A stretch of 64,000 bases of DNA from CAXXOZ01 sp963676435 (GCA_963676435.2 CAXXOZ010000018.1:186001-250000), one strand, 5' to 3'. Positions 1 to 10,585 are shown, counted from the stretch's first letter. Program-made: numbers and translations. Notes: generated by a model from the letters alone, not told the origin.

Positions 1-696
1 TTTCCTAAGACAAAAAAGTTATCTTCAATAAAACCAAAATTAAATTTTAATGTTCTTAGAGGAATATTGCCTGAATGCCTTCCACTTGCAATGTATACAA
101 TATTACATACGCTAGTTTTGACAGTTCCAAAGTTGTTTTTAAGAGAGTTTCATGGGCAGACATTCTTAGGGATTTATAATCCTATAATGGCTCCAATAAC
201 AGTTATAGCAGTTGTAGCAGGATTTGTTATAAATCCGATGGTTACAGTATTTGCAAAACATTTATCTGAAAAAAATCATAGGAACCTGTACAAAAATTTT
301 TTGAAATGTGTAGCACTTTTGTTAGGTCTTCTTGTTATTTCATTAGTAGGAGTTAAATTATTTGGAAACTTAATTATCATGATACTTATTGGAAGTGGCA
401 AAAGTATGTATACATATTTACTTTCACCTATGGTTATAGTATCTGTGTTGACTTCATTTGTAATACTTCTTGGAAACTTTTCTGTTGTTCTTAGAGATAT
501 AAAAGGTCTTATGATAAGTGGTGTTTTTGGGTTTATTGTAACTATTGTTTCTTCATATATTTTTGTCTATGAATATGATATGATAGGAACGTGTTATGCT
601 TTAATAACAGCGTTAACAGCTCAGGCTGTGGTGTTGATAATTGCAATTAGTTTGGACATGAAAAAAAGGGGAAAAAATGGGGAAAAAAGTGCTTAA
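1..696 (+). CDS. Polysaccharide flippase (Wzx/MATE-like), C-terminal part
   Basis: The reading frame is open to the first base, so only the C-terminal part of the protein is present; the TTG at 67 is internal and not a real start. The visible part has about six hydrophobic segments separated by short basic loops, as in Wzx/PST-type flippases that move lipid-linked sugar repeat units across the membrane. The family call rests on hydrophobic pattern and on the downstream glycosyltransferases. Its 3' end overlaps the next gene by 20 bases, which indicates translational coupling in one operon. Confidence 0.72.
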   Translation, partial: FPKTKKLSSIKPKLNFNVLRGILPECLPLAMYTILHTLVLTVPKLFLREFHGQTFLGIYNPIMAPITVIAVVAGFVINPMVTVFAKHLSEKNHRNLYKNFLKCVALLLGLLVISLVGVKLFGNLIIMILIGSGKSMYTYLLSPMVIVSVLTSFVILLGNFSVVLRDIKGLMISGVFGFIVTIVSSYIFVYEYDMIGTCYALITALTAQAVVLIIAISLDMKKRGKNGEKSA

Positions 697-1681
697 TGTT
701 TTATATCAAACGGATGATAACTATGCAATAATAACAGGCGTTTCAATGATATCATTGTTTGAAAAAAATATACATATTGATGATATAAATATTTTTTTAC
801 TTGATGCAGGCATCGAGCAGCAGAATATAGAAAAGATTAAAAAAATATGTAATGATTATAAAAGAAATCTTGAGATAATATCTACAAAGGAATTCTATGA
901 ACAACTTGATAAATTAGGTGTTGAGAAATTTAGAAACAGCTATATTGTATATTATAGGATCCTTGCATATAATTCTTTAAAAATAACAACGGACAGATTG
1001 ATTTCAATCGATAGTGATACTATAATAAATGGTCCACTAGACGAAATATGTGATATGGATTTAAAGGGATATGTTTTAGCTGGAACATATGATTGTGGTT
1101 TAAATGATTATAAAGAAATCATAGGATTAAAAAAGAGTGATAAATATTACAATGCAGGTGTTTTAATATTAAATCAAAAAGAATGGATTGAAAATAATTG
1201 CCAGGAAAAATTTTTAAATCATATAAAAAATGTAAGGTCTAAATATTACCTTTGCGAGCAGGATATTATGAACATAATATTTAGAGATAAGATAAAGTAT
1301 TTAGATATAAAATTTAACTTAAACTGTGGTTTATATATTTTTGGAGTAAAACAATCATATAAATTATACAATCTGAATGAAGATTTTTATACGCCAGTTA
1401 AAGAGATTAAAGAAGCAATGAAACATCCTATAATATATCATTGTATGGGTGATCTTACAGGAAGACCTTGGGAGGTTAAAAACTCTCATCCTCAAAAAGA
1501 CTTGTTTTATAAATATATAAAAATATCTCCCTGGAATGATTTTGTTCCTAAAACAAAGAGAACAAATATTGCAAAAGTGCAGCAGTTTTTATACAAAATA
1601 TTACCAGAAAAAATATATATTCCAATACATAGATATGCAAAAAAGCGAACATTGATTAAAATGAATGGGAGAACATTATGA
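677..1681 (+). CDS. Glycosyltransferase family 8 protein
   Basis: GT8 retaining glycosyltransferase of 334 residues. The N-terminal Rossmann-like half begins with a 'LNVLYQTDDNY' nucleotide-sugar segment; the DSD metal-binding motif is near residue 112 (ISIDSDTI), followed by 'YYNAGVLILN'. A C-terminal HCMGxxxGRPW block matches the conserved HxxGxxKPW motif of the family. The ATG is preceded by a GGGG ribosome site inside the flippase end. A close paralogue follows with a 4-base ATGA overlap, so the pair probably adds two successive sugars. Donor and acceptor cannot be read from sequence. Confidence 0.9.
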   Translation: MGKKVLNVLYQTDDNYAIITGVSMISLFEKNIHIDDINIFLLDAGIEQQNIEKIKKICNDYKRNLEIISTKEFYEQLDKLGVEKFRNSYIVYYRILAYNSLKITTDRLISIDSDTIINGPLDEICDMDLKGYVLAGTYDCGLNDYKEIIGLKKSDKYYNAGVLILNQKEWIENNCQEKFLNHIKNVRSKYYLCEQDIMNIIFRDKIKYLDIKFNLNCGLYIFGVKQSYKLYNLNEDFYTPVKEIKEAMKHPIIYHCMGDLTGRPWEVKNSHPQKDLFYKYIKISPWNDFVPKTKRTNIAKVQQFLYKILPEKIYIPIHRYAKKRTLIKMNGRTL

Positions 1682-2661
1682 AAAAATTAAATGTTTTATA
1701 TCAGGCAAATGATAGATATTCTCCCTATGCAGGAGTTTCTATACTATCACTTTTAAAAAATAATATAGAATTTGAAGAAATAAATATATATTTGTTAGAC
1801 GATGATATTTCTAATGAAAATATATCAAAAATTGAAAAAACAGTAAAAGAGTATTCAAGAAATTTAATTATTTTGGAAACCAAACCAATACATAATCTAC
1901 TTGAAAATGCTAAAGCACCAAAATTTAGAGATTCCTATACAACTTACTATAAACTATTTGTTTTAAATCAGTTACCAAAGCATTTAGATAGAATACTATA
2001 TATCGATTGTGACACGATTATATGTGGCAGCCTAATCGAAATTAAAGAATTTGATTTCAAAGACAAGTCATTTGCTATGGCTGTAAGTATTTATCATAAT
2101 AAATATAGAGACTTAGTCGGATTTTCAAAAAAAGACAAAGCATATAATGCTGGAATTATGTATTTTGATTTAAAAAAATGGAGAGAAAAAGATCTAGAGA
2201 CAAAGCTTATTGAAGGGACTAGAAACTCTAAATTACTTAGGTTTTCACCAGACCAAACAATGGCTATACTTCTCTTAAAAGAGGAGCTGGCAAGCTTGGA
2301 TTTAAAATACAATTTTAATACAATATACAGTATGCATTCACAAAAAGATATTTATAGACTTTATGAATCAGAGGATGCTAACCACTATAGTCAGAAAGAA
2401 ATTGATGAAGCCTTTAAAGATAAAAGGATTTATCATTATATAACCCTACAGGCAGGAAAACCTTGGGAAAAAGGAAATATTCATCCTCATAAAAAACTAT
2501 GGGAAGATTATTTTTATAGCTCACACTGGAAAGATATGGGGCTTATAAAAGAAAAGAGAAGTTTCGTAGAAAAGGTACAAAGGTTTTTGTATAGATTATT
2601 TCCTAGAACTTTATATATCTGGGCTCACAAATTTGCATGGAAATATTTAATAAAGCATTGA
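1678..2661 (+). CDS. Glycosyltransferase family 8 protein (second copy)
   Basis: Second GT8 enzyme, 327 residues, clearly homologous to the gene before it. It has 'LNVLYQANDRY' at the start, the DCD metal-binding motif near residue 110 (LYIDCDTI), 'AYNAGIMYFDLKKW', and a C-terminal 'HYxxLQAGKPW' block. The basic tail is amphipathic and may sit on the inner membrane face. It overlaps the preceding stop by four bases, so the two are translationally coupled. Tandem GT8 paralogues typically arise by duplication and then diverge in acceptor choice; that is inference here. Confidence 0.9.
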   Translation: MKKLNVLYQANDRYSPYAGVSILSLLKNNIEFEEINIYLLDDDISNENISKIEKTVKEYSRNLIILETKPIHNLLENAKAPKFRDSYTTYYKLFVLNQLPKHLDRILYIDCDTIICGSLIEIKEFDFKDKSFAMAVSIYHNKYRDLVGFSKKDKAYNAGIMYFDLKKWREKDLETKLIEGTRNSKLLRFSPDQTMAILLLKEELASLDLKYNFNTIYSMHSQKDIYRLYESEDANHYSQKEIDEAFKDKRIYHYITLQAGKPWEKGNIHPHKKLWEDYFYSSHWKDMGLIKEKRSFVEKVQRFLYRLFPRTLYIWAHKFAWKYLIKH

Positions 2662-2681
2662 TTATAAAATGGGGTAAAAAT

Positions 2682-3622
2682 ATGGATCAGATAGCAATTT
2701 TAATACCGTGTTATAACGAAAGTAAAACAATTGAAAAAGTAATTAAAGATTATAAGAAAGCAATACCAGAAGCAACTATTTATGTCTATGATAATAACTC
2801 TTCTGATGGTACAGCTGATATTGCAAAAAAAGCTGGAGCGATTGTAAGATATGAACATAAGCAGGGTAAAGGGAATGTTATAAGAAGGATGTTTAGAGAA
2901 ATTGATGCTAAATGTTATATAATAACTGATGGTGATGATACATATCCAGCAGAAAGTGCTAGAGAAATGGCAGATAAAGTATTAAATCACGGGGCTGATA
3001 TGGTTATTGGTGACAGGCTTTCTTCTACATATTTTAAAGAAAATAAGCGTAAATTTCATGGTTTTGGAAATGCTTTTGTAAGAGCAAGTATAAATTTGTT
3101 ATTTAAAAGTGAAATAAAAGATATTATGACAGGATATAGAGCATTTAATTACTTGTTTGTAAAAACATTTCCTGTGATATCAAGAGGATTTGAAATTGAA
3201 ACAGAAATGAGTATACACGCAGTTGATAAAAATATGCAGGTTGAAAATCATATAGTTGAATATAGGGGACAGACCTGTAGGATCAGAATCTAAACTAGAC
3301 ACATATTCAGATGGCTTTAAGGTTATAAGAACTATTATAAAACTGTATAGGATATATAAACCTTTAGGATTTTTCACAATATTTTCAGGTTTTTTAATGA
3401 TTATTGCTCTAGTATTATTTGTGCCTGTATTTATAAACTATATAAATACAGGGCTTGTACCTAGATTGCCAACCCTTATTGCAAGTGGATTTATATTCTT
3501 GGCAACAATACAGTCATTTTTTTGCAGGATTAATTTTAACTACTTTGGTTCAAAAAGATAGACATAACTTCGAAACACTTTTACATAATGCTTATGAAAC
3601 CTATTTACGTAAGACAGATTAG
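2682..3622 (+). pseudogene. GT2 polyprenyl-phosphate glycosyltransferase (DPM1-like), two frameshifts
   Basis: The ATG at 2682 follows a GGGG ribosome site and is preferred to the earlier in-frame ATG at 2637. The N-terminal part is a GT2 (dolichyl-phosphate mannose synthase-like) domain: 'AILIPCYNE', 'DGDDTYP' and 'IMTGYRAF'. The frame breaks in a G4 run at 3266-3269; removing one G gives 'EYRDRPVGSESKL', the expected family sequence. A two-helix membrane tail follows, and the frame breaks again in a T7 run near 3517-3523. Removing one T extends the protein to the stop at 3620-3622. Both lesions are single-base homopolymer changes, so sequencing error is as likely as true inactivation. Confidence 0.8.
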
Positions 3623-3634
3623 GGGTATAAATAT

Positions 3635-5132
3635 ATGTCTCAAACATCAATTTATTTTGTTTTGTTTTTTATTTGTGTAATATTAGTTTTACTATATATT
3701 GCCATTCAAATTAAAAAAATATTGGGTGCTTTTATCTAGTTTGGTTTTTTATTTTAGTTTTGGAATAAAAGCATTTTTGGTTTTGATTTTTATTATAATA
3801 GCCTCTTTCTTCGGAGCAATATTAATTTATAAAAGCGAAAAGACATTTTTAAGGAGATTTTTTTTAATCTCTACAATAGTTTTATTTGTATTAATTTTGG
3901 GTATATTTAAGTATGTGGACAATTACTTTATTTTGTTTAAAGGCAGTGAATTGATATCGGTAATAGGAATGTCTTTTTTTACTTTACAGGCAATAGGGTA
4001 TTTATCAGATGTTTACATGGGTAAAATTAAAGCCACAAAAAATGTTATTGATTATAGTATTTTCTTGTCATTTTTTCCTTATATAGTTTCAGGTCCTATT
4101 GAAAGAGCAAATAACATTTTACCTCAAATTAAGAAAAAACATACTTTTAATTATGATAGCTTTGTAAGTGGATTAAGGAAAATATTAATTGGTTATTTGT
4201 TTAAACTTATAATTGCTGAACGATTATCAATAATTACCCAAACTATATTTAATGATTACACCGCTTATACAGGGATTCCAATAATTCTAGGTGTGATTGC
4301 ATATTCATTACAAATTTATTTTGATTTTGCTGGATATTCATATATTGCAATTGGATCAGGGGAAGCAATGGGTTTTAAAATTATGGAAAATTTTAAACAA
4401 CCATACTTTTCAAAAAATATCTCAGAATTTTGGAGTAGGTGGCATGTTTCTTTATCTTCATGGTTAAAAGACTATATCTATATTCCACTTGGGGGAAATC
4501 GTTTAGGAAAACCAAGAAAATACTTGAATATTATTATAGTTTTCTTTGTAAGTGGTGTTTGGCATGGTGCAAGTATTCCCTTTTTAATATGGGGTCTTTT
4601 ACACGGTGTTTACCAGATTCTAAGTAGTATTACAAAAGATATAAGGAATAGATTTACAAAATTTTTAAAGATAAACACAAACTGCTTTTCTTATAGATTG
4701 TGGCAAAGATTTATAACATTTTCATTTGTTAGTTTTGCATGGATATTTTTTAGATCAGAAAGCATTAAACAGGGAATAGACATTATTATAAGAGGGATAA
4801 AAGGATTTAGCATTGCTCAAACATTTGGTTCTTTTGACATGAATTACTACAGTTTTATTCCTGCTGGATTATTTTTAACTAAGCCAGAAACAAATGAGTT
4901 TTTATTATTTGGTTTATCTGCTTTAGATATGATTATATTACTTATAAGTATAACTATTGCTTTTATTGTTGATGGTTTAATATATAAAAATAAAAAACCT
5001 GGAATTTGGCTTAATAAACAAAATCTTGTTTTTAGGTGGTTTATTTATTTATTTCTAATATTTTTCGTATTGAGTTTTGGTGTTTATGGTAGTGACTTTA
5101 GTGCATCTTCTTTTATTTATGCAGGTTTTTGA
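3635..5132 (+). CDS. MBOAT family O-acyltransferase (AlgI-like)
   Basis: Polytopic membrane-bound O-acyltransferase of the AlgI/DltB family, which moves acyl groups across the membrane for transfer to an exported polymer. Visible are about ten hydrophobic segments, 'SFFPYIVSGPIER', 'EFWSRWHVSLSSWL' and 'SGVWHGAS' with the invariant family histidine. The in-frame part begins at a TTG at 3699. An ATG at 3635 encodes the expected first membrane helix in another frame and joins the main frame around 3697, inside a TA-repeat, so a small indel is present there. It is followed at 24 bases by a second MBOAT gene. Confidence 0.88.
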
Positions 5133-5156
5133 TAAAAAGATTTTTCGGAGGAAAAA

Positions 5157-6638
5157 ATGAGTATAGTTTCTTTACAGTTTTTATTATATGTTTTTATTTT
5201 AGTATTTTTATATTATATACTGCCAAAGAGGTTTCAATGGTTCTATTTATTACTTGCCAGTATACTATATTATTGGTATGTATGTGGAAGCATAATAACT
5301 TTATTAATGTTAGGGGATCTTGTAATTGTTTATGGAATAACTCAGCTAATTTCCTTTTCAAAAAAAACTAAGTTGAAAAAGTTTTATTGTATAATAGGAG
5401 TGATATTTAGTTTAGCTATTTTACTTGTTTTAAAAGATTTTAAGTTTTTTACAGGGTTTAGTCTTGAAATCGCTGCACCTTTAGGTATTTCTTTTTATTC
5501 ATTAGTTTTAATTGGTTATATTTTAGATGTATATTGGGAAAAGATAAAGCCACAGAATAATATTCTTAAATTTGCGTTGTTTCCAACTTATTTTCCACAA
5601 ATAAGTTCGGGACCTTTCGTAAGATATGAAGAAATGTCAAATCAGTTATACAGTTCAAAAAAATTCAACTATGAAAATCTAAGAATGGGTGTGCAAAGGA
5701 TTGCATGGGGATTTTTTTTGAAGTTGGTCATATCTGAAAGGTTAGCCGTAATGGTTAATACTATATATGATAACATTGCTTTTTATAGTGGATTTTATAT
5801 ATTTATAGCTGTTACTTGTTTTGTATTTCAGCTATACACAGATTTTTCAGGATATATGCATATAGTTCTAGGTATTTCAGAAATTTTAGGGATTAATCTT
5901 CCAGAGAACTTTAAAACTCCATTTTTTTCAAGGAGCCTTGCTGAATTCTGGAGAAGATGGCATATTACACTTGGTTTATGGATGAAGGATTATGTTATGT
6001 ATCCGATTCTAAAGTCGGTAGTGTTTGAAAAAATCCGTGATTTTTCTATTAGTAAATTTGGTAAAAAAAATGGAAAACAAATACCAACTTACATTGCTCT
6101 AGTAATAATTTGGTTTCTTGTAGGATTTTGGCATGGCGGAGCATGGAATTTTATTTTTGGTGTTGGATTATTACAAGGTTTTTTTATAATACTTGGCCAA
6201 ATTACCAAGAAGAAAACAGATAAACTTATTTTAAAATTAAAAATAAAAACAGATTGTTTTAGTTGGCACTTATTTCAAAGTATTAGAACCTTCTTTTTAT
6301 TTGCTTTAGGAGTTTGTTTTTTTAGAGCTGGCGATATAGGTAAAGGTTTTTATATGCTGAAAAAATTATTAACAAAATTTAATCCCTGGATTTTTCTTGA
6401 TGGATCTATGAGTAATCTGGGATTAGATTCATATGATTTAGGTGTGCTTTGTTTTTCATTACTGGTTCTATTGATTGTATCATCTTTGCAGCAAAAATAT
6501 AAAGTTAGAGAATTATTGGCAAAGCAAAATATAGTATTTAGTAAACTGTTAATTATGCTTTTGATTTTTATGGTAATAATTTTTGGATTTTATGGGCTTA
6601 CTTATGACGAATCTAGTTTTATATATCAGCAGTTTTAA
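5157..6638 (+). CDS. MBOAT family O-acyltransferase (AlgI-like)
   Basis: Complete 493-residue MBOAT protein with a GGAGG ribosome site seven bases before the ATG. It carries the same landmarks as its neighbour: 'PQISSGPFVRYEEM', 'AEFWRRWHITLGLWM' and 'VGFWHGGAWNF', whose histidine is the family's invariant residue. The predicted topology is multi-pass with the active-site funnel in the membrane. The next gene, 11 bases downstream, encodes an SGNH-type protein. MBOAT-SGNH pairing is the usual arrangement for O-acetylation of exopolysaccharides (AlgI with AlgJ/AlgX, PatA with PatB). Confidence 0.92.
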   Translation: MSIVSLQFLLYVFILVFLYYILPKRFQWFYLLLASILYYWYVCGSIITLLMLGDLVIVYGITQLISFSKKTKLKKFYCIIGVIFSLAILLVLKDFKFFTGFSLEIAAPLGISFYSLVLIGYILDVYWEKIKPQNNILKFALFPTYFPQISSGPFVRYEEMSNQLYSSKKFNYENLRMGVQRIAWGFFLKLVISERLAVMVNTIYDNIAFYSGFYIFIAVTCFVFQLYTDFSGYMHIVLGISEILGINLPENFKTPFFSRSLAEFWRRWHITLGLWMKDYVMYPILKSVVFEKIRDFSISKFGKKNGKQIPTYIALVIIWFLVGFWHGGAWNFIFGVGLLQGFFIILGQITKKKTDKLILKLKIKTDCFSWHLFQSIRTFFLFALGVCFFRAGDIGKGFYMLKKLLTKFNPWIFLDGSMSNLGLDSYDLGVLCFSLLVLLIVSSLQQKYKVRELLAKQNIVFSKLLIMLLIFMVIIFGFYGLTYDESSFIYQQF

Positions 6639-6649
6639 AGGAAGAAATA

Positions 6650-8017
6650 ATGAAAAAATTTGTTAGAGAAATTTGTTATTTTATAATATTTATTTTAATA
6701 TTTCAGGGATTAAATTTACTTTTAATACAAAAAGATATGTTTAATGTAAAGGTATTTAGTAAAAATTTTTTTAATCCTAACGAATTTTATGATTTAGAAA
6801 AAGATAGTTTAGATGTACTCTTTATTGGCTGCAGTCAGGTTGGAGCATCTATAAATCCTTTACAATTATACAATGAGTATGGGTTTACTTCATATATTTT
6901 AAATGGTCCATCAAGTTCTTTAGAAAAATCATATTATTTTCTAAAAGAAGCAATAAAAACACAGTCCCCAAAAGTTGTTGTCTATGAAGTTGCTTCTTTA
7001 TTTTATGAAGATTATATTGAAAAAGAATTAGAAATGGTAGTTTTAACCCGAATGAATAATAGCTATGACAAATATTTAGTCTCACAAGAAGTTTTCGATG
7101 GAGATGAAAATATAGAATATAAGACATTTTCAACTTTTGTTCCTTTGGTACAGTTTCATGAAAGATGGAAAAACATAACCTCAAACGATTTTACTGCATA
7201 TAGTGAACTTGAAAATACTTACCTAAAAGGCTATTTAAGTGCATATAGAACGGATAAAGAGCATGTTAATGACTTTATGGAAAATGTGGAAAAACAGGTA
7301 ATAACCGATAACTATATTTATTACCTAGATAATATGAAGAATCTATGTGAAGAAAACGGTATTGAATTTGTCCTTATGAAAGCTCCTACTTCAAAAATTT
7401 GGAATTATGGTTGGTATGAGGCAACAAATGAATATGCTATGAATAATGATCTAAAATACTTAGATTTCAATACTTTTTACAATGATATTGGTATAGATGA
7501 CGAAACTTGCTTTCATGATTATGGGCACTTAAATCCAATAGGAAGTAAAATCATGACTACATACTACGGAAAATACCTAATTGAAAATTTTCAATTACCA
7601 GACAAGAGAAATAATGAAGAATATTCTAGTTGGGAAAAAGATTATGAAAGATTTGCTTTAGAAGATCAAAGGTATCAGCTTGGGATGGAGCTTATAAAAA
7701 TAACTGACTTAGAAGAATATGAAATTTTTTTAGAGCAAGAAAATTATGAAGTTTGTATAGTCGATAAAAAGAGTGAAATTACTCAATATGAGATTGACAA
7801 TAAAGAGTTTGTTATCGGATTAAAAGATCATAAGCCCACAATAATGATTGGAGAAGAAGTATTTGAGTTTAAAAGGAGTCAGACAGGATATGTTATATAT
7901 GATAAAGTATTAAAGCAAGTTGTTGACCAAGTGGTTATAGATATAGATGACAAGACAAAAATAATTCATATTGATACAGGATATTTTTACCAGGACAAAA
8001 GCGCATCAAAATCATAA
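6650..8017 (+). CDS. SGNH-hydrolase-like O-acyltransferase partner protein
   Basis: Protein of 455 residues with one N-terminal membrane anchor (residues about 7-24) and an extracytoplasmic SGNH-like domain. Block I is 'LFIGCSQVGASINP', placing the candidate nucleophile Ser in GCSQ, and the candidate Asp/His pair lies in 'HDYGHLNP' (DxxH). The C-terminal 130 residues form a separate domain of unknown type. With the upstream MBOAT it likely completes transfer of an acetyl group to the polysaccharide. Its last 31 bases overlap the 3' end of the convergent gene on the other strand. Confidence 0.78.
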   Translation: MKKFVREICYFIIFILIFQGLNLLLIQKDMFNVKVFSKNFFNPNEFYDLEKDSLDVLFIGCSQVGASINPLQLYNEYGFTSYILNGPSSSLEKSYYFLKEAIKTQSPKVVVYEVASLFYEDYIEKELEMVVLTRMNNSYDKYLVSQEVFDGDENIEYKTFSTFVPLVQFHERWKNITSNDFTAYSELENTYLKGYLSAYRTDKEHVNDFMENVEKQVITDNYIYYLDNMKNLCEENGIEFVLMKAPTSKIWNYGWYEATNEYAMNNDLKYLDFNTFYNDIGIDDETCFHDYGHLNPIGSKIMTTYYGKYLIENFQLPDKRNNEEYSSWEKDYERFALEDQRYQLGMELIKITDLEEYEIFLEQENYEVCIVDKKSEITQYEIDNKEFVIGLKDHKPTIMIGEEVFEFKRSQTGYVIYDKVLKQVVDQVVIDIDDKTKIIHIDTGYFYQDKSASKS

Positions 8018-9117
8018 CAATATGGGAAGTATGTTATTAATGGACCGTATAGCAAAACTATCATATCAGGATTAGTTTCGGCTATATAGTCCTTTATATT
8101 TTCTTCATAGTATCTAGGGTCAATAACATCAACTCTTGAGGCACCAAGTGCTAGAAATGGATAAACACTATCAGCCAAAGAATCTTTAATTATAAGCAGG
8201 TTTGTATCATTTTCTGCTAGATTATTTGTAATAGTCATAACAGGTTGACATCCATAACCGTATGCTAAATATGTATACTTGCCGTAATAGTCTTTTGGAA
8301 AAATCAAATCATAATTATATGTCACATCAAAATCTCCAGTATTATCTATTCCTAAATCTGGAATTTGTATAGTTAAATTAGTTTCAAATTCAGGATGAAT
8401 AATTGTAAAATCATCAGGATCAGTTTTTGAAAGGGTTACTTTTTTTCCTTCGGACCCTAAAAACCAATCATCTAAAACTTCGTAGCTATAAATGTCTGGA
8501 TCAAAAACTTCTGTATCTATGTTTATATCAAAATCATTTTGCAAGCTTTCACCAATAATGCCTGACACAAAAAAGCCTACTTCTGCCTTCCAATGCATAT
8601 CTGTCTTATAATATAATTCATGGTGGTTAAAACCGTTACTATGAAAAACTTCTCTTAAATCTATTATATTAAAGTCGTTACTATTTAAAACTTTCAATAA
8701 GTCATTTATATTTTGGTTTGAAAAATCAAGATAACCACTGATTGCAGAATCATCTATCTCACATACCTTACTTGGAGCCTGAACATAAAGCATATCAATT
8801 CCAAGAGAGTCAATATAATTCTTTAAAGAAATTAAGGACTCACCTGCTTCAGTGACATCATATTTTTTATCATATGATACTAACATTTTATCTTCCATGA
8901 CGAAAACGCCATTATATTCATCTAAAGAACTGATTTCCCATCCAATAAAATTTTCATAACCATTAGCCATTTCTAGATAATTTATTCTAAAAGGAAGCTG
9001 TTTATCAGAATAATCTTTATCTTTAAGAACAACAAAACAAACACTTATAAGAAAACCTATAAGTATAAATATAATAATTCTAGTTGTTATTTTTTCGATA
9101 GTAAATTTTTCTTTCAT
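7987..9117 (-). CDS. AlgX/AlgJ-like SGNH acetyltransferase, membrane anchored
   Basis: 376 residues with an N-terminal signal anchor (about residues 12-30). The 'YYKTDMHW' segment matches the DxHW signature of the AlgJ/AlgX family, and 'LLIIKDSLADS' matches the family's Ser-containing strand near the C-terminal third. This family transfers acetyl groups to exopolysaccharide on the outer face of the membrane. The gene lies nine bases downstream of an MBOAT gene on the same strand, so the pair forms an independent O-acetylation module that points against the main operon. A ribosome site is weak but present before the ATG. Confidence 0.85.
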   Translation of the reverse strand: MKEKFTIEKITTRIIIFILIGFLISVCFVVLKDKDYSDKQLPFRINYLEMANGYENFIGWEISSLDEYNGVFVMEDKMLVSYDKKYDVTEAGESLISLKNYIDSLGIDMLYVQAPSKVCEIDDSAISGYLDFSNQNINDLLKVLNSNDFNIIDLREVFHSNGFNHHELYYKTDMHWKAEVGFFVSGIIGESLQNDFDINIDTEVFDPDIYSYEVLDDWFLGSEGKKVTLSKTDPDDFTIIHPEFETNLTIQIPDLGIDNTGDFDVTYNYDLIFPKDYYGKYTYLAYGYGCQPVMTITNNLAENDTNLLIIKDSLADSVYPFLALGASRVDVIDPRYYEENIKDYIAETNPDMIVLLYGPLITYFPYCYDFDALLSW

Positions 9118-9126
9118 AACATTTCC

Positions 9127-10521
9127 TTAAAAATTAAAATAAATAAAAGGGTTATAAGTTGATTTAATACATAAAAGTATAGAAACAACAAATATTATCA
9201 ATACTGCTATGGACCTAATTATATCAACTAAAATTTCATGTGATTTAAAGATATCTTTTAATTTTGGTACAACTGGCATTGAAAGTAAAATACCTGCAAG
9301 TATAATCCATTTTCCGCTTGTTATATATAAAATAAATGTATGGTCAATTATTCCAGAACTACCAACTCCAAACATTTTTCCAAGATATTTTATTGCGAGA
9401 GAGATGCTCTCACTTCTAAAAATAACAAATGAGATTATTATTACAAGAATTGCATAAATTCTTGAAAACCCTTTTAACTTTTTTGTAAATCTGGTAACCT
9501 TCTCTATTGCTAAGAAGACGAAAAAGAATAATCCCCAAATAATAAAAGTCCAGTTTGCACCATGCCAAATTCCTGTTAGAAGCCAAACTATAAACATTAC
9601 AAAAATAAGTTTATGCTTTCCTTTTAATTTACTGCCCATGGCTATAGGAGTAAATACATAGTCTCTAAACCAAGAGGTTAAAGATATATGCCACCTTGTC
9701 CAGAAGTCTGTTATGGATTTAGCGATAAATGGATAGTTAAAATTTTCTAGAAAATGAAAACCTAAAACTCTTCCTAGACCTATTGCCATATCAGAATAAC
9801 CAGAAAAATCAAAAAATATCTGTAGAGAATAAACAATTGCTCCTAACCACGCAGTTGCAATAGAGATATTCCCATCAGTTAATGAAAAAATATTGTCAGC
9901 TATCAAACCTAAGTAGTTTGAGAGAATAACTTTTTTACCTAATCCGTAAACGAACCTTGTCATACCCTGAGTTAAATCAGAAGAGGAAACGGTTCTATTA
10001 TTTATTTCATCGGCAACAGTATTATACCTTACGATAGGACCAGCGATTAATTGTGGGAACATTGAAATATATAGTGCAAGTTTTAAAATATTTTTTTGAA
10101 CTTTACCTATTCCATAGTAAACATCCCAAATATATGAAAGCATTTGAAAGGTAAAAAAAGATATTCCAATAGGTAAAGCGATTTTTATGGTTAAAGTATC
10201 ATTTTTCAATAAATATCCTAAGTTTATACTTATAAAAGTAAGGTATTTAAAAATAAATAATAATCCCACATTATAAATAACTGTTATGACTAGTAAAAAT
10301 TTTTTCTTTTTCTTATTTATCACAAGACCCATTGACCAATTTACAATAATTGAAGCTATCATAACGAGCACAAAAAAAGGTTCTCCCCATGCGTAAAAAA
10401 GGAGACTCATAATAAGTAAGAAAACATTTCTAAATTTAATTCCTCTATAAAAAGGGTTGAAATAACCAATAAGAACTATTGGTAAAAAAATGAATAAAAA
10501 TGTTGTTGATGAGAATACCAT
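9127..10521 (-). CDS. MBOAT family O-acyltransferase (AlgI-like)
   Basis: 464-residue MBOAT protein and the third in this locus. Landmarks are 'SMFPQLIAGPIVRYN', 'TDFWTRWHISLTSWF' and 'LLTGIWHGANWTF' with the invariant His. The N-terminus 'MVFSSTTFLFIFLPIVL' is typical of AlgI. The ATG has an AAAGGA ribosome site and a strong sigma-A promoter upstream, so this gene and the AlgX-like gene after it form a two-gene unit transcribed against the surrounding operon. Confidence 0.93.
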   Translation of the reverse strand: MVFSSTTFLFIFLPIVLIGYFNPFYRGIKFRNVFLLIMSLLFYAWGEPFFVLVMIASIIVNWSMGLVINKKKKKFLLVITVIYNVGLLFIFKYLTFISINLGYLLKNDTLTIKIALPIGISFFTFQMLSYIWDVYYGIGKVQKNILKLALYISMFPQLIAGPIVRYNTVADEINNRTVSSSDLTQGMTRFVYGLGKKVILSNYLGLIADNIFSLTDGNISIATAWLGAIVYSLQIFFDFSGYSDMAIGLGRVLGFHFLENFNYPFIAKSITDFWTRWHISLTSWFRDYVFTPIAMGSKLKGKHKLIFVMFIVWLLTGIWHGANWTFIIWGLFFFVFLAIEKVTRFTKKLKGFSRIYAILVIIISFVIFRSESISLAIKYLGKMFGVGSSGIIDHTFILYITSGKWIILAGILLSMPVVPKLKDIFKSHEILVDIIRSIAVLIIFVVSILLCIKSTYNPFIYFNF

Positions 10522-10556
10522 CGGGTAATTCCTTTCTTACAATACGTATGTAATTA

Positions 10557-10585
10557 ATAATATATTGAAAGCTATGTAATGTCAA
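10557..10585 (-). promoter_or_regulatory. Sigma-A promoter of the reverse-strand MBOAT-AlgX module
   Basis: On the minus strand TTGACA (10585-10580) is separated by 17 bases from TATTAT (10562-10557). It lies about 35 bases before the MBOAT start, with no other start codon between. Confidence 0.75.

Noticed and set aside
2637..2682. Earlier ATG for the GT2 gene
   Set aside because: It overlaps the GT8 end and has no ribosome site; the ATG at 2682 has GGGG at good spacing and starts right before the GT2 domain.
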